NCBI GenBank assembly: GCA_018262975.1
Contig: JADFDG010000007.1
Coordinates: 103,844-167,843, forward strand
Direction of reading: 5' to 3'
Origin: Gammaproteobacteria bacterium
GTDB taxonomy: Bacteria; Pseudomonadota; Gammaproteobacteria; Pseudomonadales; JADFDG01
DNA: 64,000 nucleotides
The position numbers were made by a program, and so were the translations under genes. Within the stretch, counting starts at the first letter, position 1. Each line of letters opens with the position of its first letter. The notes below the pieces were generated by a model. It searched no databases and was not told the DNA's origin. It saw only the letters and a list, made by a program, of their open reading frames with translations. Positions 1-8,800 of the stretch are shown here, piece after piece.

Positions 1-1
1 C

Positions 2-2353
2 TACTCGGTGGCGGGCATCCTCGGCGACATCCCGGCGATCGCGGCGCCGCTGGGCATGCGGGTGACCGTCGGCGCCTGGCTCGGCGCCGACCTGGCGCAG
101 AACGCCGACGAGATCGAGCGGCTGATCGACATCGTCAACGCCAACCCGAACATCGACCGGGTCATCGTCGGCAACGAGACGCTGCTGCGCGAGGAGTTGT
201 CGGTTGAACAACTGATCGCCTACGTGCAGTACGTGAAGGAACGCGTGAACGTGCCGGTGTCCACCGCCGAACCCTGGCACCTGTGGAACGCGAACCGGCC
301 GCTGGCCGATGCCTGCGACTTCATCGCCGCACACTTCCTGCCCTACTGGCAGGGCAAGCGCCTGGAGGAAGCCAACGACCACATCGCCAGCATGCACTAC
401 GCGCTGACGCAGTCGTTCCCCGGCAAACCGATCGTGCTGGCGGAAGTGGGCTGGCCCAGCCGCGGCCGCGAAGTGGGTGATGCCGAAGCCACCACGGCGG
501 ACGAGGCGCGCTTTCTGCGCAACTTCCTGCCGATGGCGGCCGACCTCAAGCTCGACTACTTCATCATGGAAGCCTTCGACCAGCCGTGGAAGCGCGCCAA
601 CGAGGGCTCGGTAGGCGCCTACTGGGGCGTGTGGGATGTCGATCGCCAGCCGAAATTCCCGTTCACCGGGCCGATCGTGGAGATCCCCGAGTGGCGCCTG
701 CTGGTGTCGATTTCCATCGCGCTGGCCATCCTGACCTTCCTGGTGCTGCTCAGCGACGGCTCGCTGCTGCGCAAGCGCGCACTGAGTTTCCTCGCGGTGG
801 TGGCGTTTGCCTCCACGACCACGCTGGTGTGGATGGCGCACCATTTCTTCGACCAGTACGCGACCGTCGGCACCATCGTGCTGGGCGCGATACTGGCCGT
901 GAGTGCGCTGGGCGTGATGGTGGTGCTGCTGGTGGAGGCCCACGAGTGGGCCGAGGCGATCTGGGTGAAGCAACGCCGGCGGCCGTTTGCCCCGGTGACG
1001 ACCGCCGCCGCCGATTACCGGCCGAAGGTCTCCATCCACGTGCCCTGCTACAACGAACCGCCGGAGATGGTGATCGCCACGCTCGACGCGCTGGCCGCAC
1101 TGGACTGGCCGGACTACGAAGTACTGGTGATCGACAACAACACGCGCAACCCGGCGGTGTGGGAGCCGGTGCAGGCGTATTGCGCGCAGTTGAATGCGGC
1201 GAGGGATCGGGGGCATGGCCCCCTCCCTACATTCAGGTTCTTCCACGTCGCGCCGCTGGCGGGCTTCAAGGCCGGCGCGCTGAACTTCGGCCTGCGCCAC
1301 ACCGCGCCGGACGCGGAGATCGTCGCGGTGATCGACAGCGACTACCAGGTGGACCCCGACTGGCTGCGCCACCTGGTGCCGCATTTCGCGCGCGACGAAA
1401 TCGCCATCGTCCAGGCGCCGCAGGATTACCGCGACGGCGACGAGAACGCCTTCAAGCGCATGTGCTACGCCGAGTACAAGGGCTTCTTCCACATCGGCAT
1501 GGTCACCCGCAACGACCGCAACGCGATCATCCAGCACGGCACCATGACCATGGTGCGCAAGCAGGTGCTGGAGGAAGTCGGTGGCTGGGCCGAGTGGTGC
1601 ATCACCGAGGACGCCGAGCTGGGCCTGCGCATCTTCGAGGCCGGCCACGAGGCCGCCTACGTCGAACGCAGTTATGGCAAGGGCCTGATCCCCGACAACT
1701 GCATCGATTACCAGAAGCAGCGCTTCCGCTGGGCCTACGGCGCCATGCAGATCATGCGCGCGCACGCCGGCGAGCTGTTCTTCGGGCAGCAAAGCGCGCT
1801 CACCCCCGGGCAGCGCTACCACTTCGTCGGCGGCTGGCTGCCGTGGCTGGCCGACGGCTTCAACCTGGTGTTCACGCTGGGTGCCGTGCTGTGGTCCGTG
1901 CTGATGATCGCCTTCCCGCAGCGCTTCGACCCGCCGCTGGCGGTGTTCGCCATCCCGCCGCTGGCGCTGTTCTTCTTCAAGTGGGCGAAGCTGTGGTTCC
2001 TGTACCGCCGGCGCGTGGGCACCGACCGGGCCACCACCTTTGCCGCGGCGTTCGCCGGCCTGGCGCTCTCCTACACCATTGCCCGCGCGGTGCTGTACGG
2101 CCTGGTGACGAAATCCATGCCGTTCCTGCGCACACCCAAGCTGCGCGAGCGCGAATCGGTGTGGTCGGCGCTGCTGCTGGCACGCGAGGAACTGGCGCTG
2201 TTCGTCGTGCTGTTGCTGTGCGCGGTTGGCGTGGCGGTGCAGCAGCATGCGGGCGCCACCGACGTGCAACTGTGGATCGCGGTCCTGCTGGTGCAGGCGA
2301 CCCCCTACGCGGCGTCGGTGGCGATGAGCGTGGTCAGCGCCCGCTCGTCGTAG
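2..2353 (+). CDS. GH17/GT2 membrane beta-glucan synthase-like protein (5' truncated by window edge)
   Basis: The reading frame is open from the left edge, so the true start lies outside the window. The first 210 residues resemble a GH17 glucanase fold, with NETLL and VLAEVGWPS around the likely acidic residues. Membrane segments follow, then a family-2 glycosyltransferase domain with VPCYNEPP, the DSDY metal-binding motif, ITEDAELG and QKQRFRW (QxxRW), and finally more membrane helices. This layout is known from NdvB-like and other beta-glucan synthases that use UDP-glucose at the inner membrane; the product here is inferred. Oddity: the stretch reading DRGHGPLPT between the GT2 N-part and the FKAGALN motif is encoded by a copy of the dispersed palindromic repeat (1207-1231). 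The stop codon lies in another copy. The gene converges on the adhesin locus, which suggests, but does not prove, a joint surface or biofilm role. Confidence 0.85.
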   Translation, partial: YSVAGILGDIPAIAAPLGMRVTVGAWLGADLAQNADEIERLIDIVNANPNIDRVIVGNETLLREELSVEQLIAYVQYVKERVNVPVSTAEPWHLWNANRPLADACDFIAAHFLPYWQGKRLEEANDHIASMHYALTQSFPGKPIVLAEVGWPSRGREVGDAEATTADEARFLRNFLPMAADLKLDYFIMEAFDQPWKRANEGSVGAYWGVWDVDRQPKFPFTGPIVEIPEWRLLVSISIALAILTFLVLLSDGSLLRKRALSFLAVVAFASTTTLVWMAHHFFDQYATVGTIVLGAILAVSALGVMVVLLVEAHEWAEAIWVKQRRRPFAPVTTAAADYRPKVSIHVPCYNEPPEMVIATLDALAALDWPDYEVLVIDNNTRNPAVWEPVQAYCAQLNAARDRGHGPLPTFRFFHVAPLAGFKAGALNFGLRHTAPDAEIVAVIDSDYQVDPDWLRHLVPHFARDEIAIVQAPQDYRDGDENAFKRMCYAEYKGFFHIGMVTRNDRNAIIQHGTMTMVRKQVLEEVGGWAEWCITEDAELGLRIFEAGHEAAYVERSYGKGLIPDNCIDYQKQRFRWAYGAMQIMRAHAGELFFGQQSALTPGQRYHFVGGWLPWLADGFNLVFTLGAVLWSVLMIAFPQRFDPPLAVFAIPPLALFFFKWAKLWFLYRRRVGTDRATTFAAAFAGLALSYTIARAVLYGLVTKSMPFLRTPKLRERESVWSALLLAREELALFVVLLLCAVGVAVQQHAGATDVQLWIAVLLVQATPYAASVAMSVVSARSS
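1207..1231 (-). repeat. Dispersed palindromic repeat, copy 1 (inside a coding sequence)
   Basis: Core GGGGGCATGGCCCCC, with the TGTAG end on the minus strand (here TGTAGGGAG). It is translated in frame as part of the glucan synthase. It differs from the intergenic copies by one or two bases. Confidence 0.85.
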
Positions 2354-2374
2354 CGAGGGGGCCACGCCCCCGCC
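2351..2374 (+). repeat. Dispersed palindromic repeat, copy 2 (provides a stop codon)
   Basis: TAGCGAGGGGGCCACGCCCC followed by CG. The first three bases are the stop codon of the glucan synthase gene. Confidence 0.85.
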
Positions 2375-2377
2375 CTG

Positions 2378-2403
2378 TGTAGCGAGGGGGCCGTGCCCCC
2401 GAT
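2378..2403 (+). repeat. Dispersed palindromic repeat, copy 3
   Basis: A direct copy of the previous unit, 3 bp downstream of it, with core GGGGGCCGTGCCCCC and the full TGTAGCGA left end. Confidence 0.85.
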
Positions 2404-2421
2404 GCGTTGAGAGCAAGAGCG

Positions 2422-2446
2422 TCGGGGGCATGGCCCCCTCGCTACA
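2422..2446 (-). repeat. Dispersed palindromic repeat, copy 4 (inverted)
   Basis: An inverted copy of the same unit, forming a direct-direct-inverted cluster between two convergent genes. Copies 3 and 4 could pair over most of their length as a larger hairpin and act as a two-way terminator. Confidence 0.85.
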
Positions 2447-2465
2447 AGCTGCGCGGAAACGCGGT

Positions 2466-4100
2466 TCAGTTGCCCGCGGTGATTTCCCGCACCAGCCGGA
2501 ACCCGATACGGTTGTTGCTGTCACCCACCGCTGCTGCGGTGCGGTTGCTGACGCGCAACGCGGTCGGCAGGTCGCTCCAGGAACCACCACGCAGCACGTA
2601 CTGGCCGCAGGATTCGCCGGCCTTGTCGGACTGCGGCACCGCGTAGGTTTCCGTGTGGCAACTGGCCGTCCATTCCCAGACGTTGCCGCTCAGGTCATGG
2701 ATGCCGTACGCGTTGGCCGCGTAGCTGGCGACCTTACGCGTGCTCTTGTTGCCCCACTCGCTGCAACCTTCGCAGTGGGCGCGACCGACGATGTCGTCGC
2801 TGCTGCCGTAGTCCTTGTCGCCACCGGCACGCGCGGCGTATTCCCACTCCGCCTCGGTAGGCAGACGCCAGGCCTGGCCGGTCCTGGCCGACAGCCAGCG
2901 CGCATAGGCTTCTGCCTGCGCCAGCGGAATATTGATGACCGGCTGCGCACCGCGCCCCCAGCCACCGTCCACCGGCGCCGGCGCACCGGTCAACTCCACG
3001 TAGGCGTCGAACTGGGTGAAAGTGGCCTCGGTGACGGCCATGGCGAAGGCCGGCAGGGTGACACTGTGCACCGGCTTTTCGTCGCGCTGACCGCGTCCGG
3101 ACAGGTCACCGATGCGGACGGTACCGCCCGCCAGTTGCACCGTGTCCGGCGTGGCGATCTTCACCAGGCCATCATGGCGGGCCTGCCCCCAGGCTTCGCC
3201 GGCCTGCCGGTAGCGCTCCACGGCCGACGCCAGTTCGCCCTGCAGCGCCTCGCCGTCACCGGCTTGCCAGTGCTGCAGTGCCTTCGCAGCCGCCGGCACC
3301 TGGCCGGACCTCGTTGCCACCGCTTGCCAGCGATCACGTGCCGCCACTGCATCCGCGCGCGCCTGCAACACCGCGCCGCCCGCATCCAGGCGGGCCTGGT
3401 AGAACGCGGCCAGCTGCTGCTGCACGCGCGCCGCCTCGGCAAAGCGCCGGAGCGCGAACAGCCCCTGGTCCTTTTGCTGCAGGGCAGCCAGCTCCTTCCG
3501 GCCGGCATCGCCCATCGCCAGTTGCTGGCGGGCAAGTTGTTCCCACGCCTGCGCCACCTTGCGCGCCTGCTCGCGCGCACGCAGGTAGGCATCGATATCG
3601 CGCGTGGCGGCCTGGTAGTTGCCAAGCTGCTTGCTCAGGCTGGCGGCGGCCTCCTCCAGCGCGGCCACGCGCTCGGTGGTGGCCGGTTCCTGTTGCCAGG
3701 CAGCCATGTCGGCGGCGACTGCACGCGTCGCCTTTTCCTGCGCTTGCCATGCCGCGTCGGCTGCCGCGTCCCCTGCGCCGGCGCGGGCCAGCGCCGCCTT
3801 CCAGCCGGCGATGCCCGCATCCAGTTTCGCCAACTGTTGCGGCCAGGCCGTTACCAGCGCATCGAAGCGCTGTTGCAGCAGCACCTGCGCCGCCTGCTGT
3901 GCCGGATCCACTGCGGCGTTGCCGTCGACTGCCGGCGCGGTCGCCTCGACGGCGGGCGGCGGCACCACCTGCGCCGACTGCTCGCCGCAGGCGGCCAGCA
4001 ACAACGTCGACGCGCCAGCCAGCAACCATGCGTGGCGACGCTTGCCACCGTTGCTCATGCGATCAATGCCCATGACATACACGCCCGAAAGGAATTTCAT
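2466..4100 (-). CDS. SUMF1/FGE-fold lipoprotein of the adhesin operon
   Basis: The ATG at 4100 has GAGGGG six bases upstream, and that site overlaps the stop region of the transporter gene, so the two are translationally linked. The N-terminus is a lipoprotein signal ending in LLLAAC (Cys about residue 38). About 250 residues of Ala/Gln-rich, probably coiled-coil sequence follow. The C-terminal 230 residues form a SUMF1 (formylglycine-generating enzyme) fold, with LPTEAEWEYAAR, LSGNVWEW, LRGGSW and IGFRLVR. The cysteine pair that active FGEs carry just after RGGS is absent (here RGGSWSDLPTALRVSNR), so sulfatase activation is unlikely. Four other cysteines (HCEGC, SCHTE, SCGQY) may form disulfides. 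A periplasmic or surface role in adhesin handling is inferred from the operon only. Shorter starts at 4073 and 4058 give a more ordinary signal peptide but have weaker ribosome-binding sites. Confidence 0.8.
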   Translation of the reverse strand: MKFLSGVYVMGIDRMSNGGKRRHAWLLAGASTLLLAACGEQSAQVVPPPAVEATAPAVDGNAAVDPAQQAAQVLLQQRFDALVTAWPQQLAKLDAGIAGWKAALARAGAGDAAADAAWQAQEKATRAVAADMAAWQQEPATTERVAALEEAAASLSKQLGNYQAATRDIDAYLRAREQARKVAQAWEQLARQQLAMGDAGRKELAALQQKDQGLFALRRFAEAARVQQQLAAFYQARLDAGGAVLQARADAVAARDRWQAVATRSGQVPAAAKALQHWQAGDGEALQGELASAVERYRQAGEAWGQARHDGLVKIATPDTVQLAGGTVRIGDLSGRGQRDEKPVHSVTLPAFAMAVTEATFTQFDAYVELTGAPAPVDGGWGRGAQPVINIPLAQAEAYARWLSARTGQAWRLPTEAEWEYAARAGGDKDYGSSDDIVGRAHCEGCSEWGNKSTRKVASYAANAYGIHDLSGNVWEWTASCHTETYAVPQSDKAGESCGQYVLRGGSWSDLPTALRVSNRTAAAVGDSNNRIGFRLVREITAGN

Positions 4101-4109
4101 GCCGGCCCC

Positions 4110-5771
4110 TCAAAACTGGCCCGACAGGCGCAACCAGAACTGCGTATCGTCCTGGTCGGGCAACACGTCGTCTTCCAGCGGCAAGGCAACACTCAGGTCG
4201 AGACTGAAGCGACGACCCAGTCCCAGGCTCGCGCCAACACCGGTTGCCGACAGGCTCTGGCTGGTAGTGCCGGTATCGGCCTGGCCGATGTCATAGAACA
4301 GGTAGAAATCCGTTGAGTTGCCGCCGAGCGTCCACCCGTTGTAGTGCTGCTCCAGTTGCATGTAGTAACCGGTATCACCGGTCACCGCTCCGGATGGATA
4401 GCCCCGCACGGAGGTCGGCCCGCCGGCCGTCCACGCCACGGTGCCGGCCAGCGCCTCGTCGCCGCTCTGCTGCCAGCCCGCCTGCGTCAGCGCGTAAAAA
4501 CCACCCCGCCCCTGCCTGGCGATCACCGTCAGGTCGCCGGGGTACAGCAGGTACTCCGCGCTGAGGTCCGCCGCGCCGCCCTTGCCGGCCAGTTGATCCT
4601 GCGAATCAGCCAGGTTGACGAACTGGCGGGCGTTCACTTGCCATACGTCACCCATCCAGTTGAACTGCACGCCCGCACCCAGCGTATCCACCACGAACTG
4701 GCTCAGGTCAGCACCGGCAATGGTGGTGTCGGAACTGGCGGTCGACAGCGAAAACAGACCGTTCACCCAGTAGCGTTGCCGCGACAATGCCAGCCAGCTC
4801 GCCTCCAGCGCCAGCCGGTTGGACTCGCCCTCGATGTCGAACGGCTCGCTCGGACCATCCACCACCTTGGTTTGCGTGAAAGTGGCGGTGGCTCCCACGC
4901 GCCAGCGACTGTTGTCGATCGGCGCGTTGTAGCCCAGGCTCGCCGACAGCGTGCCCTCGCTGCCTTGCACGTACACAATTGCGCGATCACCGTCGATGAA
5001 CGCTTGCTGGCGACGGTAGAGCACGCCCAGCTCCCACTGGCCGTTGCTCTCGTAGCCGTAGTTGTCGACGAAGGCCTGGACACTGTCGCGCTTCGGCTCC
5101 TCGGCAATCACCACGATGTCGGTCAGGCCGAAGGCGGTACCGGCACGCAACTCGGCACGCAGGCGCTGGTCGTTGACGCGGTTGTACGCCAGGATGTCGC
5201 CTTCCAGGTCAAGCACGTCGACGGTCTTCTCGTGGTCCTGCTGGCTGATCCAGCCGCGAATGTAATCCGTACCGGTGTATGCATTCTGCTCGATGAGCAG
5301 TTTGCCCAGCCTGCCCTCTACCAGCCGCACCAGCACCACGCCATCCTCGACCTTCTGCTTGGGTAACAGCGCCAGCGCCGTGTACACGCCCATCTTCCGG
5401 TACAGATCGTTCACCTGCTCGACCATGCGGCTGAGGTCAGTGAAAGTGACGGAGGTGTCCAGGTACGGCTCCACCACCGCGCGCAACTGCGTCTCGCTCA
5501 GGTAGCCCGAGGGCGTGAAACGTACGCTTTTCAGCACGAAGGACGGACCATCCTCCGCTGCTGCCGGCTCCTCGTCCTCCCGTTCGACCACGGGCGCCGA
5601 CTCCTCCATCTGCCGGCTGTCCAGGCGCTCGTCGCGCAGCAACTGATCGCGCACCAGCGGGCCGACGGCGTCGAATCCGGGCGGGGGGGGCGAAGCGGCT
5701 TGCGCCAGCGCGGGTAGCAGACACACGGCGAGCCATGCCAGTGGGGCGACATCAAGCGAAGACTTGTTCAC
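4110..5771 (-). CDS. TpsB/FhaC-type outer-membrane transporter of a two-partner secretion system
   Basis: This is a 553-residue Omp85-superfamily protein of the ShlB/FhaC/HecB group. It has a signal peptide ending at ALAQA and an acidic N-terminal stretch. A POTRA-type domain covers about residues 75-150 (FVLKSVRFTPSGYLSE, VVLVRLVEGRLGKLLIEQN). A second POTRA-like region and a 16-strand-type barrel follow. The VRGYPSG stretch matches the conserved VRGY motif of the lid loop, and the last residues (WLRLSGQF) end in the aromatic expected for outer-membrane insertion. It should export the giant adhesin encoded just upstream in the same transcript. The start is GTG with a weak ribosome-binding site; the signal peptide fixes the choice. 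Seventy-three bases containing a strong hairpin separate it from the adhesin gene. Confidence 0.92.
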   Translation of the reverse strand: MNKSSLDVAPLAWLAVCLLPALAQAASPPPPGFDAVGPLVRDQLLRDERLDSRQMEESAPVVEREDEEPAAAEDGPSFVLKSVRFTPSGYLSETQLRAVVEPYLDTSVTFTDLSRMVEQVNDLYRKMGVYTALALLPKQKVEDGVVLVRLVEGRLGKLLIEQNAYTGTDYIRGWISQQDHEKTVDVLDLEGDILAYNRVNDQRLRAELRAGTAFGLTDIVVIAEEPKRDSVQAFVDNYGYESNGQWELGVLYRRQQAFIDGDRAIVYVQGSEGTLSASLGYNAPIDNSRWRVGATATFTQTKVVDGPSEPFDIEGESNRLALEASWLALSRQRYWVNGLFSLSTASSDTTIAGADLSQFVVDTLGAGVQFNWMGDVWQVNARQFVNLADSQDQLAGKGGAADLSAEYLLYPGDLTVIARQGRGGFYALTQAGWQQSGDEALAGTVAWTAGGPTSVRGYPSGAVTGDTGYYMQLEQHYNGWTLGGNSTDFYLFYDIGQADTGTTSQSLSATGVGASLGLGRRFSLDLSVALPLEDDVLPDQDDTQFWLRLSGQF

Positions 5772-5810
5772 GGAACAATCCCGAATAAGGCAAAAGGAAA
5801 ATTGCAGAAT

Positions 5811-5839
5811 CCGCCCCGCTCCCGGCGGGAGAAGGGCGG
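5811..5839 (-). terminator. Intercistronic hairpin between adhesin and transporter genes
   Basis: The inner stem pairs CTCCCG with CGGGAG, and the outer stem pairs CCGCCC with GGGCGG. The hairpin begins six bases after the adhesin stop codon and is followed on the minus strand by a loosely T-rich stretch (AATTTTCCTTTT). It could be a leaky terminator or a 3'-end stabiliser that sets the ratio of adhesin to transporter. Confidence 0.5.
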
Positions 5840-5844
5840 GCTTG

Positions 5845-8800
5845 TCAACGCTTGCTGATGATCAGCGAGTAAGCGGCCGGGTCCTGCACGCCCTCGTCTT
5901 CCTGCATCGCTTCCGGCTGGTCGCCTTCCTCGTCCACGCCCTTGCCGATGCGGGTGAAGTTGAGTACGCGCTCGAACCAGCGCGGCCGACGCTCGCGCGG
6001 GCCGACGTTTTCCTGCTGGCTGGCGTTGGCCAGGTGCGCCTCTTCGCTCTTGCCGAAGTCCACCGTCTGGCCCCCGCCCTCCACGAACAGTTCGTAGCTG
6101 GCGGCCGTGCTCAGGCCCACCGTCATGAGTCGCTGGTCGAAACGCGTCACCGTGGCGTTGGTGACCAGGTCCGCATCCTGCAGGTTCAACCAGAAGGTGC
6201 CGTCCGGCGTGGTCATCTGGGCGTCGGCACCGGTACGGGTGCCGTCATCGTTGTTGACGTCCACGTCGACGGAACTGTTGGCGAACAGGAAGTGATGCGG
6301 CGTGACCGCATTGCTGACCAGCAACTCACCGGACACGACGAGCGAGCCGTCGTTGGCCAGCAGGCCATCCACTTCCACCCGCGGCATGTTGGTGACGGTG
6401 ACGTCAATGTCGTCAGCCAGCGTCGTGCTGGTCGTGCCGACATCGGTGACGCCGGCGGCGAAGCCCGCGATCGTCAGCAGCACCGGCGATGCGTTGTGGC
6501 CGGCGAAGCCGTCACTGGCACGCGGACCGTAACCACCGTCGATGTTGGCGATGATGGTCCGGCCCTGCAGCGTCAGCGGACCCGCGCCCACCAGGTTGAC
6601 CTGGTCGATCTCCATGCCGTCGCGGGCGGCAATCTGGCCACGGGCAAACGTCATCGTGTCGGCCGTCAGGCGACCATTCACCCAGAGGTAAGGATTGCCT
6701 TCGATATCGACAATGGTGAGGTCGCCGAAGTTCCGCACGCGAACGTCGCCCTGTGCCGCCGCCAGCTTTTGCGCGAACAGGTTCGACAGCGAGATCAGGT
6801 TGATGCTGCCGCCGTCGGTTTCCGCCTCGACCCACGGCAGACGCACCACCAGCGGATCGCCGATGCCGGTGGCTGCCGAGAGATAGGTGCGGGCGTTGCT
6901 GCCGGTGGCTTCCAGGTGCGCCGGTATGGTGGCCAGCACCGTACCGTCATCCAGCGCAGCTGCAAGCCTTGCCTCGAGGTCGGCGATGGGGGTACTGGCG
7001 ATCACCCCGTCCTGGCTGTCCAGGCGGATCGCGCCGTCACCATCGAACGCACTGACGAGGCGTCCGACGTTGATGTCGTCCACCGTCGAGATCCGGATGG
7101 AACCACCGGCCGTCAGCTCCGCCGTGGCAGCCTGCGCGAAGGACTGGCCTGCGACGGTACTGTTGCCCTGCACATCGATGTCGTCATTGGCAATCAGGTC
7201 ACCGCCAGCGGTGACGTCGAAGTCTCCGCCGACCGTCAGTGCCGCATCGAGCGTGAAGTCATTGGTCACGCCGAACGTGGCGTTGCCGGTCACGTCGAGT
7301 ACGCCGCTGCTGTTGAAACCGGCAGCCGTGGCCAGCAGGTTGCCGCCGACCGTCAGGTCGCCATCAACGCCGATGTCGTCGGTCACGTCGAAGGCGGCGT
7401 CGCCAGTGACGTCGAGCATGCCGGTGCTGGTGAAACCGACAGCCGTGGCCAGCAGGTTGCCACCGACCGTCAGCCCGGCGCCAATCTTCATCTCGTCGGC
7501 TGCATCCAGCGTGGCGTTGCCTACCACCTCTACCGCGCCGCTGGAAACCAGTTCGGCATCCGTCAGCAGGTCAAGGTTACCGGTCAGGGCCGAGGCACCG
7601 AGCGCCCAGGCGCCGTTGCGCTTGACGTCCACCCAGGCATCGTCGCCGGCAAGTTGCAGCGCACCGCCGGTCAGCACCAGGCGTAGCGGGCGGCCGTCGG
7701 CGCCGATGTCGTGGCGCACGCCGCCGTCCTCGGCCACCAGCACCACTCCCTGCGCGCTGACGTGATGCGCGTCGCCGTTGGCGGTCCAGTTGCTGATGCT
7801 GCCGTTGGCAGTCAAGCCGAACACGCCGCCGGCGCCGATCGCGCCCAGCTGCAGGTCGCCGCCCAGCGAGCGGATGAACAGGTCACCCGAGGCGCTGATG
7901 TTGCGCAGGATGCCCTGGCTCAGGTCCACGCGGATCGGCGCTGCCGCCGTGCCGAAGCTGCCCTGCGACACGGTGACGTTGAGGTTGCTGCCGGTGATCG
8001 TCGAGGTGTCGGTGTCGCGGGTGACGTTGCCGGCGAAGGCAAGGCGGATGTCCTTGTCGTTCAGCGACTGCACGTCGCCAAGGCGCGCGCCCTGGTCCGA
8101 CTCCACGTAGATCTGCTCGTTCGCCGTCATCGCCAGCGAGCCGTTGGCATTGACCTTGACCGGGTCCTGCTTGCGGATGGTGACGCGCAGGATGCCGTCG
8201 GCGACGTCGTCGCCGGCATCGGCATCGCCGTCGACCAGCACCACGTCGCCGGGGCCGGCGCCGAGCAGGTCGGCTTTTTGCTCCGGCGTCAGGTTGGCCG
8301 CGCTCTTGTCGATGTCGTGGGTGACGCTCGGCTCATCGATGCCGATGCCGCCGCCGATGTTGAGCAGCACGTTCTCGGCGTTGATGTTGGCCGCGCGCGC
8401 GCTGATGTAGCCACCGGCGGTCGGCTCCAGCGCCGCCGCGTTGATGACGTTCTCCAGCGAGCTCTGCGTCCACTGCGCACCGTCGGTCAGCGCGACGTAC
8501 AGCGCCGAGGCCGGGTCGACGCTGAAGCTCCAGCCGGCGTCGTAGGCTGTGGCCACCGGGTTGCCGCCCAGTTGCGCGGCTTCGCCGGCGAAGAACGCTT
8601 CCAGCGTCGTCTGCTGTGCCTCCAGTTCCGCGCGCGCTTCCGCGCCGAGCGTGCTGTCGGCGAGGAGGATGCCGAGGCTTCCCCACTGCTGGTACTTGCT
8701 GTTGACCTGGTTCTCGTAGGCAGTGACCGCTTCCTTGCCGGCGTCGTTGCTGCGCAGGTTAAGCGCGTCCCACACCGTCGCAAGGTAGGCCTGCTCCTCG

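Noticed and set aside
5845..6300. Possible contact-dependent-inhibition toxin tail on the giant exoprotein
   Set aside because: There is no VENN-type motif, no compact C-terminal nuclease-like domain and no small immunity gene downstream; the next gene is the transporter.
7200..7500. Tandem repeats in the adhesin gene as a possible CRISPR-like array
   Set aside because: The repeats keep the reading frame, vary in sequence, and encode repeated protein units (about 25 residues, VGGNLLATA type). There are no uniform spacers or cas genes.
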